Below are positions 1-7,164 of a DNA stretch of 11,324 bases, in pieces (the first letter of the stretch is position 1; each line of letters starts with the position of its first letter). The translations under genes were made by a program, and so were the position numbers. Under the pieces are notes generated by a model. The model saw nothing but the letters and a program-made list of their open reading frames with translations, searched no databases and was not told the origin of the DNA. This DNA comes from Desulfobulbaceae bacterium. Its GTDB lineage: Bacteria > Desulfobacterota > Desulfobulbia > Desulfobulbales > Desulfocapsaceae. The stretch spans positions 1-11,324 of the forward strand of contig DAOVUU010000033.1 in NCBI GenBank assembly GCA_030632405.1. Direction: 5' to 3'.

Positions 1-1
1 T

Positions 2-112
2 AAAGGCAGACTTGATCTGACCATCGGCAGTGGACTTGATATTTTTGGTGGTTCCACCATCTCCTATAAGGATGCGGTCGGCTTTTGTCGGAAAGAGGTC
101 CTTTCTCAGTAA
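2..112 (+). CDS. hisA: HisA, eukaryotic HIS6-like type (3' end only)
   Basis: The reading frame is open from the left edge and gives 36 residues before a TAA. The segment contains LTIGSGLDIFGG followed by a short helix-like tail. This strongly recalls the C-terminus of the eukaryotic (yeast HIS6, plant HISN3) form of phosphoribosylformimino-5-aminoimidazole carboxamide ribotide isomerase, where a GSALDIFGG-like segment closes the phosphate-binding part of the TIM barrel. The enzyme does the Amadori isomerisation of ProFAR to PRFAR in histidine synthesis, in the cytosol. The identification rests on memory of that motif and on a short fragment, so the family call is moderate. The usual bacterial HisA has a different C-terminus, which would make this an unusual variant. 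Confidence 0.5.
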   Translation, partial: KGRLDLTIGSGLDIFGGSTISYKDAVGFCRKEVLSQ

Positions 113-117
113 GATTC

Positions 118-146
118 TTGACCTGATGTAGATCTTTGGATACAAT
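118..146 (+). promoter_or_regulatory. sigma70-type promoter for the HDOD operon
   Basis: TTGACC (118-123) and TACAAT (141-146) are separated by exactly 17 bp, each matching five of six consensus bases. It lies 6 bp after the stop of the upstream gene and would start transcription near 153, just ahead of the HDOD gene. No terminator hairpin is visible between the hisA stop and this promoter, so readthrough is also possible. Confidence 0.6.
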
Positions 147-172
147 GACAATTAGTACGATTATCCGAATCA

Positions 173-1069
173 GTGATTGTGCAACAATCCGATTATCCAA
201 GGGAAAATATGGAATTAAATAAGGCGGAACAGAGAAAAAATATTGAGAAATTCATTCGGCGGATGCCCAGTCTCTCCACGACTCTAGGTAAAGTCATGGA
301 AATATGCAGCAGGACGGACGCTTCACCCAATGAACTCAATAAAGTTATATCACTTGATCCGGTTCTCACCGGTCAGGTTTTGAAACTGATCAACTCAGCC
401 TATTATTCTCTGGTTAATAAGGTAACCTCACTGACCCGGGCCATCACTATGCTCGGTATGAATACTGTGAAAAATATTGCCCTGAGCACTGCCATTATTC
501 GGACTGTTTCGGGTGCTAAAAAATCCAGAGCGTTACCGACCGCAAAATTTTGGGCCCATTCTATTGGTACCGGAGTAAGCGCCAAGTTATTAGGGGAGTC
601 GAAGGGGTTTTCCCCCATGGAACGGGAAGAACTGTTTCTTGCCGGACTTCTTCACGATCTCGGCAAGGTTCCCTTTGGGGATGAATACAGTAAGGTACTT
701 AGTATTGCCAAACGGGAGCAGATGCCTCTTATTACAGTAGAACGTCATCTGCTGGGTATTGATCACGAGGAAGTAGGGTTGATGATCGCTGAAAAGTGGA
801 AACTCAATACAGTTATCACAAAATGTATCAGCAGTCATCATGATGTTGATACATTAGAAGGAGAACTGGGACAACAGGTTGCCCTTATCTCCCTTGGCAA
901 TATTTATGCTAATATTCTAGACCACGGTTATGCAGGTGATCCGTTTCCAGCAGAAGATGATATTGAGGTTCTATTGCATTTCGTCGGTTTGGATTGGCAG
1001 GATTTCAGTCTTATTGGTGGCAGGGTGAAGGAAGAAATTCATAAGGCTGAAATGTTTTTACAGATATAG
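173..1069 (+). CDS. HDOD domain signalling protein
   Basis: This is a 298-residue cytosolic protein that is almost entirely one HDOD domain (about residues 20-225, numbered from the GTG), a relative of HD phosphohydrolases found in bacterial signalling, chemotaxis and stress regulators. It keeps the HD-like signature: His129 (FWAHS), His161-Asp162 (LLHDLGK), His198 (GIDHEE) and His222-His223. The conserved N-terminal part is seen in the MPSL and SLDPVLTGQVLKLINSAYY segments. Many HDOD proteins are thought to be non-catalytic, so activity cannot be assumed. There is no receiver or output domain fused. The start is uncertain: GTG at 173 opens the frame, but ATG at 209 is preceded by AAGGGA (199-204) and still leaves the whole domain intact. 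It is followed after 11 bp by the MBL-fold hydrolase gene, so the two are probably co-transcribed from the promoter at 118-146. Confidence 0.85.
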   Translation: MIVQQSDYPRENMELNKAEQRKNIEKFIRRMPSLSTTLGKVMEICSRTDASPNELNKVISLDPVLTGQVLKLINSAYYSLVNKVTSLTRAITMLGMNTVKNIALSTAIIRTVSGAKKSRALPTAKFWAHSIGTGVSAKLLGESKGFSPMEREELFLAGLLHDLGKVPFGDEYSKVLSIAKREQMPLITVERHLLGIDHEEVGLMIAEKWKLNTVITKCISSHHDVDTLEGELGQQVALISLGNIYANILDHGYAGDPFPAEDDIEVLLHFVGLDWQDFSLIGGRVKEEIHKAEMFLQI

Positions 1070-1074
1070 AGGAG
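1070..1074 (+). promoter_or_regulatory. Shine-Dalgarno site deciding the MBL start
   Basis: AGGAG directly abuts an ATG at 1075 (zero spacing) but lies 6 nt ahead of the ATG at 1081. The second ATG is therefore the likely start, and it gives the natural N-terminus MKVRFWGVRGS. Confidence 0.7.
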
Positions 1075-1080
1075 ATGGGT

Positions 1081-1998
1081 ATGAAGGTACGGTTCTGGGG
1101 GGTACGCGGTTCTATACCCAGTCCCGGATTGATAACCGGGAAATATGGAGGGAATACCGCCTGTATAGAACTGCGGGTTGGTCCGGACGATCGATTAATA
1201 ATAATTGACGCAGGTTCCGGGATACGCCCTCTTGGTAATGCTCTTATGACGAATGATCTATCTGATGGGCCGATAAAAGCGGACATTTTTCTTTCTCATA
1301 CCCATTGGGATCATATAATGGGGTATCCTTTTTTTACGCCAATTTATGTTCCCACCACCGAAGTCAAGATTTACGGACCGGTCACTTTTGAAGATGACCC
1401 TCTTGAGGCTGTTGTCGGTGGTCAGATGAAATATCGGTATTTCCCCATAAATGTTGGCGAGCTGTCTTCTAATATTGAGTTTATCCGCCTTAAAGAGGAT
1501 CCTTTTTTCGATTTGGGAAATGGTCTTAAGCTGTCAACTAAACTGTTGAATCACCCCATCAGTTCCCTTGGCTACCGGTTTGAATATGACGGTAAGGTTG
1601 TCTGTACCTGTTATGATACAGAACCGTTTCGTAATCTATTCATAACTGATCCGGAGGATCCCAGTTATGATGAGGCTATGGCCCTTGAGGGGGAAGAGGT
1701 TGCGACCGAGCAGAATATGGTTGTAGAGGAGTTTTTTGCCGGAGCTGATCTTCTTATCCATGATGCGCAGTATACGGAGGAAGAGTACAGTGCACGGGTA
1801 AACTGGGGGCATACCAGTATTGAATATGCTATCGCCGCGGCAAACAGAGCAGGGGTAAAAAAACTGGCCCTGTTTCACCACGATCCGGATAGGACTGATG
1901 AGCAGCTTGATGAGTTGGCAGAAAAATATTGTCAGCCGGGAAAATTTGGTGATACAGAACTTTTCTTTGCCCGTGAGGGGATGGTGCTCAGTTTGTAG
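1081..1998 (+). CDS. metallo-beta-lactamase fold hydrolase
   Basis: The 305-residue product has the MBL-fold di-metal signature SHTHWDH at residues 72-78 (His73, His75, Asp77, His78), with further likely ligands at His158 (LLNHP), Asp179 (CYDTE) and the His-rich ALFHHD near 264-268. The N-terminus (MKVRFWGVRGSIP) and the GGNTAC segment with IDAGSG are typical of a phosphodiesterase-like branch of the superfamily that includes cyclic-nucleotide phosphodiesterase-like and RNase Z-like proteins. The substrate cannot be told from sequence. No signal peptide is seen, so it is cytosolic. ATG 1081 is preferred over ATG 1075 because of ribosome-binding-site spacing. It sits 11 bp behind the HDOD gene as the second gene of that operon. 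Its last 67 bp overlap the convergent helicase gene as read. Confidence 0.88.
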   Translation: MKVRFWGVRGSIPSPGLITGKYGGNTACIELRVGPDDRLIIIDAGSGIRPLGNALMTNDLSDGPIKADIFLSHTHWDHIMGYPFFTPIYVPTTEVKIYGPVTFEDDPLEAVVGGQMKYRYFPINVGELSSNIEFIRLKEDPFFDLGNGLKLSTKLLNHPISSLGYRFEYDGKVVCTCYDTEPFRNLFITDPEDPSYDEAMALEGEEVATEQNMVVEEFFAGADLLIHDAQYTEEEYSARVNWGHTSIEYAIAAANRAGVKKLALFHHDPDRTDEQLDELAEKYCQPGKFGDTELFFAREGMVLSL

Positions 1999-3734
1999 GA
2001 CCCTTTTCTTTTCAGCCGGTTATTTTTTTTAGGCGAACGGTAGCTCTTTCTCTTGGAATTGCCGGCAGAACTGTTTTCGTTGCCATCGGCTTTTTGAATT
2101 TTTAAAGGCCTGTTATTTACCCACACTTTCTGCAGTAATCTGAAGATATCATCCGGCATGTTACTTGGGAGGTCCACCGTACTGTGGGTATCAAAAATTG
2201 AAATACGACCGATATGCCTGCTGTTGATATCGGCTTCATTGGCGATTGCTCCGACAATGTTCCCCGGCTTGATTCCATGGTTTTTTCCCACATACACGCG
2301 GTATCTTTCCATGCCTTCCTCAGGCGGCAGCTGCACATGGGGTGCGGCTCTGCCCGCTTTTGCTTTGGCGACTCTGGCCGGGCGTGTTTCTTTTTTTGGT
2401 TCCTGGAGCAGAAGAGGGGTATCTCCCTGGACAATTCGCGCAAGGGCGGCAGCCACTTTTTCCGGTGCTATCTCATTTTCCTGAAGATAACTGCTGATGA
2501 GTTTCTCATAGAAGGAGATATCTATTTCCAGAGCAGTATTGATAGTATCTTTGAATTTTGCCACCCTTTTTAAATTTATTGATTCAATTGAAGGTAGCGC
2601 CATTTTTTGAATTTTCTGTTTTGTCAACCGCTCTATCGATCTCAGCATAGCCTGTTCCCGCGGGTTGACAAAGAGGATGGCTTCTCCCCTGCGACCGGCT
2701 CTTCCTGTTCTGCCTATGCGGTGGATGTAGGCTTCATTGTCAAACGGGATGTCAAAATTTATTACATGGCTTATTCTGTTCACGTCAAGACCGCGGGCGG
2801 CAACATCTGTTGCAACCAGGATGTCCAGGGCACCCGATTTCAGCTGTTCTACTGTCCGTGTCCGCTGACTCTGTTGAATATCACCGTTGAGGGGAGCGCA
2901 GCCGTATCCGAGGCGAGCGAGTTTCTCAGATAACTCGACAGTCTGAATTTTTGTGCGAACAAAAACAAGCACGCCATCAAAAGTTTCGCTCTCCATAATT
3001 TTACACAGCGCATTAAATTTATGGGCAAAACCATTTGTGACGAGGTAACGCTGACTGATTGTCGTTGCGGTGACAGTTTTGGTTTTGATCGTCACCTCTA
3101 TTGGTTCCTGTAGGTATTTCTGGGCAATTTTTCGAATAGTATGCGGCATGGTTGCAGAAAAAAGAGCAGTTCTTCTCTGGGACGGAATGTGTTCAAGAAT
3201 CCATTCGATATCGTCGATGAAACCCATTTTCAACATTTCGTCACCTTCGTCAAGAACAAGACTTGTCAGTCTCTTCAGATCCAGGTTGTGTCGACGGATA
3301 TGGTCCATAATTCTGCCGGGTGTGCCTACTACCACATGGACACCTCTCTGCAGCTGTTTGACCTGGAGGCTGTAATCCTGCCCGCCATAGACTGGCAGTA
3401 CCCGTAAATTTTTTATATGCTTTCCGTAGCTTTTGAATGATTCCGCGACCTGGATAGCCAGTTCTCTTGTGGGGGTGAGAACAAGGATCTGTGGTGATTT
3501 TAATTTTTCCAGCTGCAATTGTGCCAGAAGGGGCAGGGCAAAGGCGGCGGTTTTTCCTGTTCCTGTCTGGGCCTGGCCGATCACATCCCTGCCGTTCATC
3601 AGGTGAGGAATCATTTTAGCCTGGATGGGAGTGGGGTGTGTATATCCGGCATCGTCAAGGCTGCGCAGGAGGGAGGCGGGTAGCCCAAGGTCAGTAAAAG
3701 AGCAGGGTGAAGTCGTGTCAGTTTCGCAAAGCAT
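1932..3734 (-). CDS. deaD: DEAD-box RNA helicase, DeaD/CsdA type
   Basis: This 600-residue cytosolic ATP-dependent RNA helicase probably helps ribosome assembly and mRNA unfolding. Motifs run in order: Q motif (FTDLGL at 13-18 and PTPIQ), Walker A AQTGTGKT (55-62), PTRELA (88-93), TPGR (138-141), motif II DEGD (162-165), SAT (193-195), VLVFVRTK (255-262), ATDVAARGLD (308-317) and HRIGRTGRAG (338-347). A DbpA/CsdA-type RNA-binding domain lies at about 476-548 (RYRVYVGKNHGIKPGNIVGAI), followed by a basic tail. Motif II has Gly in place of the usual Ala of DEAD. The start is ATG at 3734, with GAAG a few bases upstream. The C-terminus is doubtful: an A8 run in the coding strand precedes a 67-bp convergent overlap, and one A fewer would end the protein at 2012 instead. 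arfB lies 144 bp upstream on the same strand. Confidence 0.93.
   Translation of the reverse strand: MLCETDTTSPCSFTDLGLPASLLRSLDDAGYTHPTPIQAKMIPHLMNGRDVIGQAQTGTGKTAAFALPLLAQLQLEKLKSPQILVLTPTRELAIQVAESFKSYGKHIKNLRVLPVYGGQDYSLQVKQLQRGVHVVVGTPGRIMDHIRRHNLDLKRLTSLVLDEGDEMLKMGFIDDIEWILEHIPSQRRTALFSATMPHTIRKIAQKYLQEPIEVTIKTKTVTATTISQRYLVTNGFAHKFNALCKIMESETFDGVLVFVRTKIQTVELSEKLARLGYGCAPLNGDIQQSQRTRTVEQLKSGALDILVATDVAARGLDVNRISHVINFDIPFDNEAYIHRIGRTGRAGRRGEAILFVNPREQAMLRSIERLTKQKIQKMALPSIESINLKRVAKFKDTINTALEIDISFYEKLISSYLQENEIAPEKVAAALARIVQGDTPLLLQEPKKETRPARVAKAKAGRAAPHVQLPPEEGMERYRVYVGKNHGIKPGNIVGAIANEADINSRHIGRISIFDTHSTVDLPSNMPDDIFRLLQKVWVNNRPLKIQKADGNENSSAGNSKRKSYRSPKKNNRLKRKGSYKLSTIPSRAKKSSVSPNFPG
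2023..2030 (-). repeat. A8 homopolymer near the helicase 3' end
   Basis: Eight T on the plus strand (eight A in the helicase coding strand) form the Lys-Lys-Asn part of the tail at residues 569-571. Losing one A would shift the frame so that the protein ends PKKITG at a stop at 2012-2014, removing the overlap with the MBL gene. This could be an assembly error, a slippage site, or simply real coding sequence. Confidence 0.6.
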
Positions 3735-3878
3735 AAGTGTCTTCGTAGTTGTATGAGTTATTTAAAGAAGTACTCTGGAGGGGAAATCTGTCATCGCAGG
3801 ATTTGTCAGCAGGATACTTGAGAACCATACACTTTAACAGATGGTCGTATGAGATGCAAGCTGTTTATTTGGAGAGAG

Positions 3879-4295
3879 TTATTCGGTCACTTTTTTACGT
3901 AAGACTTTCTGCCGTGAACGTTTTATTTTGTTGTCCACCCGTTTCTTTCTCGCCGCGCGGGAAGGCTGAGTGGATTTTCTTGGTCTTCTCTGGACTGTCA
4001 CCTGTTTGATGAGATGCGTCAAACGTTGAAGAGCTTCTTCCTTATTCTTTTCCTGACTACGGTATTGCTGTGCCTTGATGACAATATATCCATCCTGAGT
4101 CAGCCGATGATCACGCAGGGAGAGAAGCCGTCTTTTATACTGCTCCGGCAAGGATGAGCGGCTGATATTGAATCGAAGGTGGATAGCGCTGGATACTTTA
4201 TTTACATTCTGCCCACCAGCACCCTGGGCACGAATTGGTATCAGTTCGATTTCGTTGTCAGCAAGTGTAATTGAGGAATTGATACGCAAAGTCAT
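3879..4295 (-). CDS. arfB: ArfB (YaeJ) ribosome-rescue peptidyl-tRNA hydrolase
   Basis: The 138-residue protein has the class I release-factor catalytic motif GGQ at 27-29 within GAGGQNVNKVSSAIHLRFN, and the length and basic C-terminal tail (about 102-136: RRPRKSTQPSRAARKKRVDNKIKRS) typical of ArfB. In this family the GGQ loop hydrolyses peptidyl-tRNA on ribosomes stalled without a stop codon, and the basic tail enters the empty mRNA channel. It lacks the codon-recognition domains of RF1 and RF2, which separates it from true release factors. The start is the ATG at 4295, just before TLRINSS; no strong Shine-Dalgarno is visible ahead of it. It is divergent from the protease gene, sharing a 143-bp intergenic region, and is followed by the helicase on the same strand. 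Confidence 0.92.
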   Translation of the reverse strand: MTLRINSSITLADNEIELIPIRAQGAGGQNVNKVSSAIHLRFNISRSSLPEQYKRRLLSLRDHRLTQDGYIVIKAQQYRSQEKNKEEALQRLTHLIKQVTVQRRPRKSTQPSRAARKKRVDNKIKRSRQKVLRKKVTE

Positions 4296-4426
4296 GACGG
4301 TTTTAAAGGGGAGTTACTGGTGTTTTCCGAAAATCTTGTATATACTTTTTACAATGCCATCTGAGGCTTAGAATGACCTTTTTATGAGTTCATCAAGCAA
4401 TGGCAGACTTACAATAAACTTTTCTC

Positions 4427-4430
4427 AGGA
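4427..4430 (+). promoter_or_regulatory. ribosome-binding site of the protease gene
   Basis: AGGA lies 8 nt before the ATG at 4439. It supports this start, which places the zinc-ribbon CPKC at residues 3-6. Confidence 0.6.
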
Positions 4431-4438
4431 AAATTGCT

Positions 4439-5575
4439 ATGCGCTGTCCTAAATGTGACAATGAACAGAGAAATACCAACGAATGTGAAGCGTGCGGTGT
4501 GATTTTTTCCCGGTATAGAGCTGTTCAGAAGCGAAAGAAGAACAAAGAGGCAGAGAAAGTGCTTCTCCGCAAGAAAAAGTTCGGCAGAGTAGTACAATTT
4601 TTTCAGATTATTGTTCTGATGGCTGTTGGTGCTTCTGCAATGTTCTATTACACGAGTCTTAGAAAGGGAAGTGAGCCCTCGCAATCTGGTACAGAGACTA
4701 TAGCCATTAAGCAGAGTACAGGTACCCTGCAAAAAGTTGGACCTGTAAAAAATGAAAATCAGACCAAGATTACATCGTCAATTTCACCTTCCAGAGGGAA
4801 TGGGATTGAATTTGCAAGAAAGGCAACGGTTTCCATAGAGACCCCATGGGGAACCGGTTCCGGTTTTTTCGTCAGCGAGAATTATATTGTTACCAACCGG
4901 CATGTGATAGAGTTCGATAAGAGTAAGATTGCCGAATTTAGAGAAAAGGTTGAGACCGCACGCCGTCTGATTGATCTTGAAAGAGAGAAACTCAGGGATA
5001 TGAGAAGGCAGTTGCAGGGGCTTGCCAGAGGGCCTTCCAGGAGCCAACTTGCCTTGATCATTGAGGCCCGTCAGAAAGAGTTGAATAAAATACTTCCGCA
5101 GCAGGAAAAAGGAGAAGAAAAACTCGAACAGCTTGACAGAGAGATGCAACCCTCGGATATTAAAGTTATTCTTGCCGATGACAGTGAGCATTCAGCCAAC
5201 TACGTGCTCGTCAGTGATGAATATGACCTTGCGCTGATGTCACTCTTTTCAGGTGAATATTCATTTTTATCAAGACCCCCTGCCGGCAAAAAACTGCAGC
5301 AGGGCGAAAAGGTCTATACCGTTGGCAGCCCTGTGGGTCTGAGGCATACAGTTACTGCCGGAGTTTTTTCAGGATATCGCAAAAGAGAAACAGATGATCA
5401 GCTGTTTCTGCAGACTGATGCTGCCATTAATCCAGGAAATAGCGGTGGCCCGCTTATTGATGAGCGGGGGTTCGTATATGGTGTGAACACTATGATTCTT
5501 CGTGATACAGAAGGAATCGGTTTTGCCATCCCCATAGAAAAGGTGTTTGATGAGTTCAGTTCTGCTCTGTATTGA
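4439..5575 (+). CDS. membrane-anchored trypsin-like serine protease with zinc ribbon
   Basis: The 378-residue protein starts with a zinc ribbon (Cys3, Cys6, Cys16, Cys19 as two CxxC pairs), then a basic stretch (about 25-50), then one membrane segment (about 51-71). The zinc ribbon would be cytoplasmic and the protease extracytoplasmic. The protease belongs to the DegP/HtrA-like trypsin fold: His155 (VTNRHV), Asp263 (YDLALMS) and Ser335 (GNSGGPL) form the triad. No PDZ domain follows, so it is shorter than DegP, DegQ or DegS. Between His and Asp there is a long charged segment (about 160-238) rich in Glu, Lys, Arg and Leu that looks like a helical hairpin or coiled coil. The final 20 bp overlap the convergent flavoprotein gene. 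Likely a quality-control or regulatory protease; the substrate is unknown. Confidence 0.88.
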   Translation: MRCPKCDNEQRNTNECEACGVIFSRYRAVQKRKKNKEAEKVLLRKKKFGRVVQFFQIIVLMAVGASAMFYYTSLRKGSEPSQSGTETIAIKQSTGTLQKVGPVKNENQTKITSSISPSRGNGIEFARKATVSIETPWGTGSGFFVSENYIVTNRHVIEFDKSKIAEFREKVETARRLIDLEREKLRDMRRQLQGLARGPSRSQLALIIEARQKELNKILPQQEKGEEKLEQLDREMQPSDIKVILADDSEHSANYVLVSDEYDLALMSLFSGEYSFLSRPPAGKKLQQGEKVYTVGSPVGLRHTVTAGVFSGYRKRETDDQLFLQTDAAINPGNSGGPLIDERGFVYGVNTMILRDTEGIGFAIPIEKVFDEFSSALY

Positions 5576-6821
5576 AGTCTTTTTTGTCCCCCTGTGAAGA
5601 TCCGGCAAGCCAGCCTGTGGAAAAGGCTGCCTGCAGATTATAACCGCCGGTATCGGCCTGGATATCGAGGAGTTCTCCGACAAGATAGAGCCCTTTTATC
5701 CGTCTTGATTCCATGGTTTTCGGGTCTACCTCTTTAAGGCTGATCCCTCCGGCTGTAATTATAGCTTCATTAAAACCACGAAACCCACTGATATCAAAGC
5801 GGAAGTTTTTAAGCCAGGCGGCCAGTTTTTTCCTCATTTTGGCGGGAAAGGCGCCCGTGTCGATGTCCGGTGGAATCCCGCATGATTCAAGGCATGTATT
5901 TATCAGCTGATAGGGCATGAGTCCTCGCAGCAGACTGTCTACAGGTTCTCCATTCCGTTTTTCAAAGTCCCGGATTAACCTGTTTGCCAGCTGTTTATCA
6001 CTTAGAGCAGGTTTAAGATCAATGGACAGGCTGATTTTGTCTGCATCGTTGAGGCAATCGACAATTATTCCGCTCAGGGTCAATGCCACAGGACCGCTGA
6101 CCCCGTTGTGTGTAAAGGATATTTCACCAAATTCCTGGCACTTGCGTTTTTCGTTTATATATAAACGTACGTTGATGTTTTTAAGGTTAAGGCCGGCCAG
6201 TCGGGTCACTTTTTTATCTCTACACTGAAGAGGTACCAGCGCAGGGCGGAGAGGTGTCAGGGTATGGCCCAACTCCACCGCCATCCGGTAGCCATCGCCG
6301 GTTGATCCGGTTCGTGGGTAGGATTTTCCGCCTGTTGCAAGGATGACAGAATCGCAGGCCAGTTTCTTCCCCGCACAGATAACGCCGGTGACCACATTAT
6401 CTCTGACGGTGATAGAGGTGACCTGGGATTCTTTTTTTACGGTGACATTTTGTTGATTCAGCCATTGATTCAGTATTTTTACCACATCAAGGGCCCGACC
6501 CGATCGGGGAAAGATACGTCCGCCGCGTTCGGTTTCGAGGGGGAGCCCCATATTTTCAAAAAATGTGACCAGGCTGTCGGTAAAAAAAGAATGGAAACAG
6601 TGGCGGAGGAATTTCCCGTTTTTACCAAAATGGGAAATAAATTCCGTCAGTTCGGCACTATTACTCAGATTGCATCGCCCCTTGCCACTGATTCCGATTT
6701 TCCTGCCCGTCTGGCCCATTTTTTCAAGCAATAGCACCTGTGCTCCACATTCTGCTGCCCTGCCGGCTGCCATAAGGCCGGCTGCTCCGCCACCGATTAC
6801 AATTGTTTTTCTGATTACCAT
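5556..6821 (-). CDS. HI0933/YhiN (BaiN-like) family FAD-binding oxidoreductase
   Basis: The 421-residue flavoprotein has an N-terminal FAD dinucleotide-binding fold with GGGAAG (residues 10-15) and LLLEK (30-34), then the family signature GRKIGISGKGRCNLSNS (39-55). A second nucleotide-contact motif, LATGGKSYPRTGSTGDGY, lies at 161-178. The C-terminal FAD-contact segment GLYLVGELLDIQADTGGYNLQAAFSTG lies at about 377-403. These are hallmarks of the HI0933-like/YhiN family, often annotated as NAD(P)/FAD-dependent or aminoacetone-oxidase-type proteins; the physiological substrate is not settled. Length matches the family (about 400). The start is ATG 6821; the ribosome-binding site is weak. It overlaps the protease gene tail to tail by 20 bp. 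Confidence 0.9.
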   Translation of the reverse strand: MVIRKTIVIGGGAAGLMAAGRAAECGAQVLLLEKMGQTGRKIGISGKGRCNLSNSAELTEFISHFGKNGKFLRHCFHSFFTDSLVTFFENMGLPLETERGGRIFPRSGRALDVVKILNQWLNQQNVTVKKESQVTSITVRDNVVTGVICAGKKLACDSVILATGGKSYPRTGSTGDGYRMAVELGHTLTPLRPALVPLQCRDKKVTRLAGLNLKNINVRLYINEKRKCQEFGEISFTHNGVSGPVALTLSGIIVDCLNDADKISLSIDLKPALSDKQLANRLIRDFEKRNGEPVDSLLRGLMPYQLINTCLESCGIPPDIDTGAFPAKMRKKLAAWLKNFRFDISGFRGFNEAIITAGGISLKEVDPKTMESRRIKGLYLVGELLDIQADTGGYNLQAAFSTGWLAGSSQGDKKDFNTEQN

Positions 6822-6948
6822 TAAAGTTCAGCCTCGCGCTGTAGAAGAGTTGGTTATTTGGTGGTCGTATACTAAAATTTCACCAGAGATGCAATTATCA
6901 TCTAATGTAGGTCACCGAGTTGTCCGACCAAGGACGCTGCGACAAAAC

Positions 6949-7030
6949 GGGTGCACATATACGGATTCATACTGTGGCAATTGGTGTTCCGGTGACCAGT
7001 GGAACGGTGTCGTTCTGTGGGACGGAATGG
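6949..7030. mobile_element. possible remnant of an IS21-type end (repeated GGTG...GGAA motifs)
   Basis: Three successive blocks start with GGTG and end with GTGGNAA or CGGAA: 6949-6981, 6982-7005 and 7006-7030. The second and third are 24 and 25 bp and share GGTGT at the front and GGAA near the end. Tandem short terminal repeats of this kind, which bind the transposase, are typical of IS21-family ends. No istA or istB gene, and no opposite end, is visible in the window, so if correct this is only a fragment. Confidence 0.2.
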
Positions 7031-7120
7031 AGCCGGAAGTTACCATTCAATTTTTCTGTGGGTATTCGTCAATAACTGGCCATTGCGGCGATATCCAACA
7101 TCTAACTCATTAAGATAATA

Positions 7121-7164
7121 TAATAAACGGTCGACATGCAGGCTTGACTTGTCGCCGTTTATAA
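7121..7164. repeat. long imperfect inverted repeat (hairpin)
   Basis: The left arm (7121-7136, TAATAAACGGTCGACA) pairs with the right arm (7150-7164, TGTCGCCGTTTATAA), with a single bulged T and one mismatch, around a 13-nt loop. No run of T follows on the plus strand. Neither flanking gene ends toward it, so it does not look like a normal terminator. It could be a regulatory dyad, a structured RNA leader or a mobile-element end. Confidence 0.6.

Noticed and set aside
2117..2573. Overlapping ORFs of about 110 codons on both strands within the helicase gene.
   Set aside because: They lie in other frames of a gene with complete helicase motifs and show no family features.
4336..4374. Promoter for the protease gene (TTTACA 4348, TAGAAT 4369).
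   Set aside because: The spacing is 15 bp and other AT-rich hexamers nearby score equally; not decisive.
6565..7113. 182-codon plus-strand ORF starting antisense to the flavoprotein and running into the intergenic region.
   Set aside because: Half of it is the shadow of a well-supported gene; the rest has low-complexity, repeat-derived residues (Trp/Cys/Gly) and no ribosome-binding site.
7121..7164. Integron attC site.
   Set aside because: The arms do not show the RYYYAAC/GTTRRRY core pair, and there is no integrase or cassette gene.
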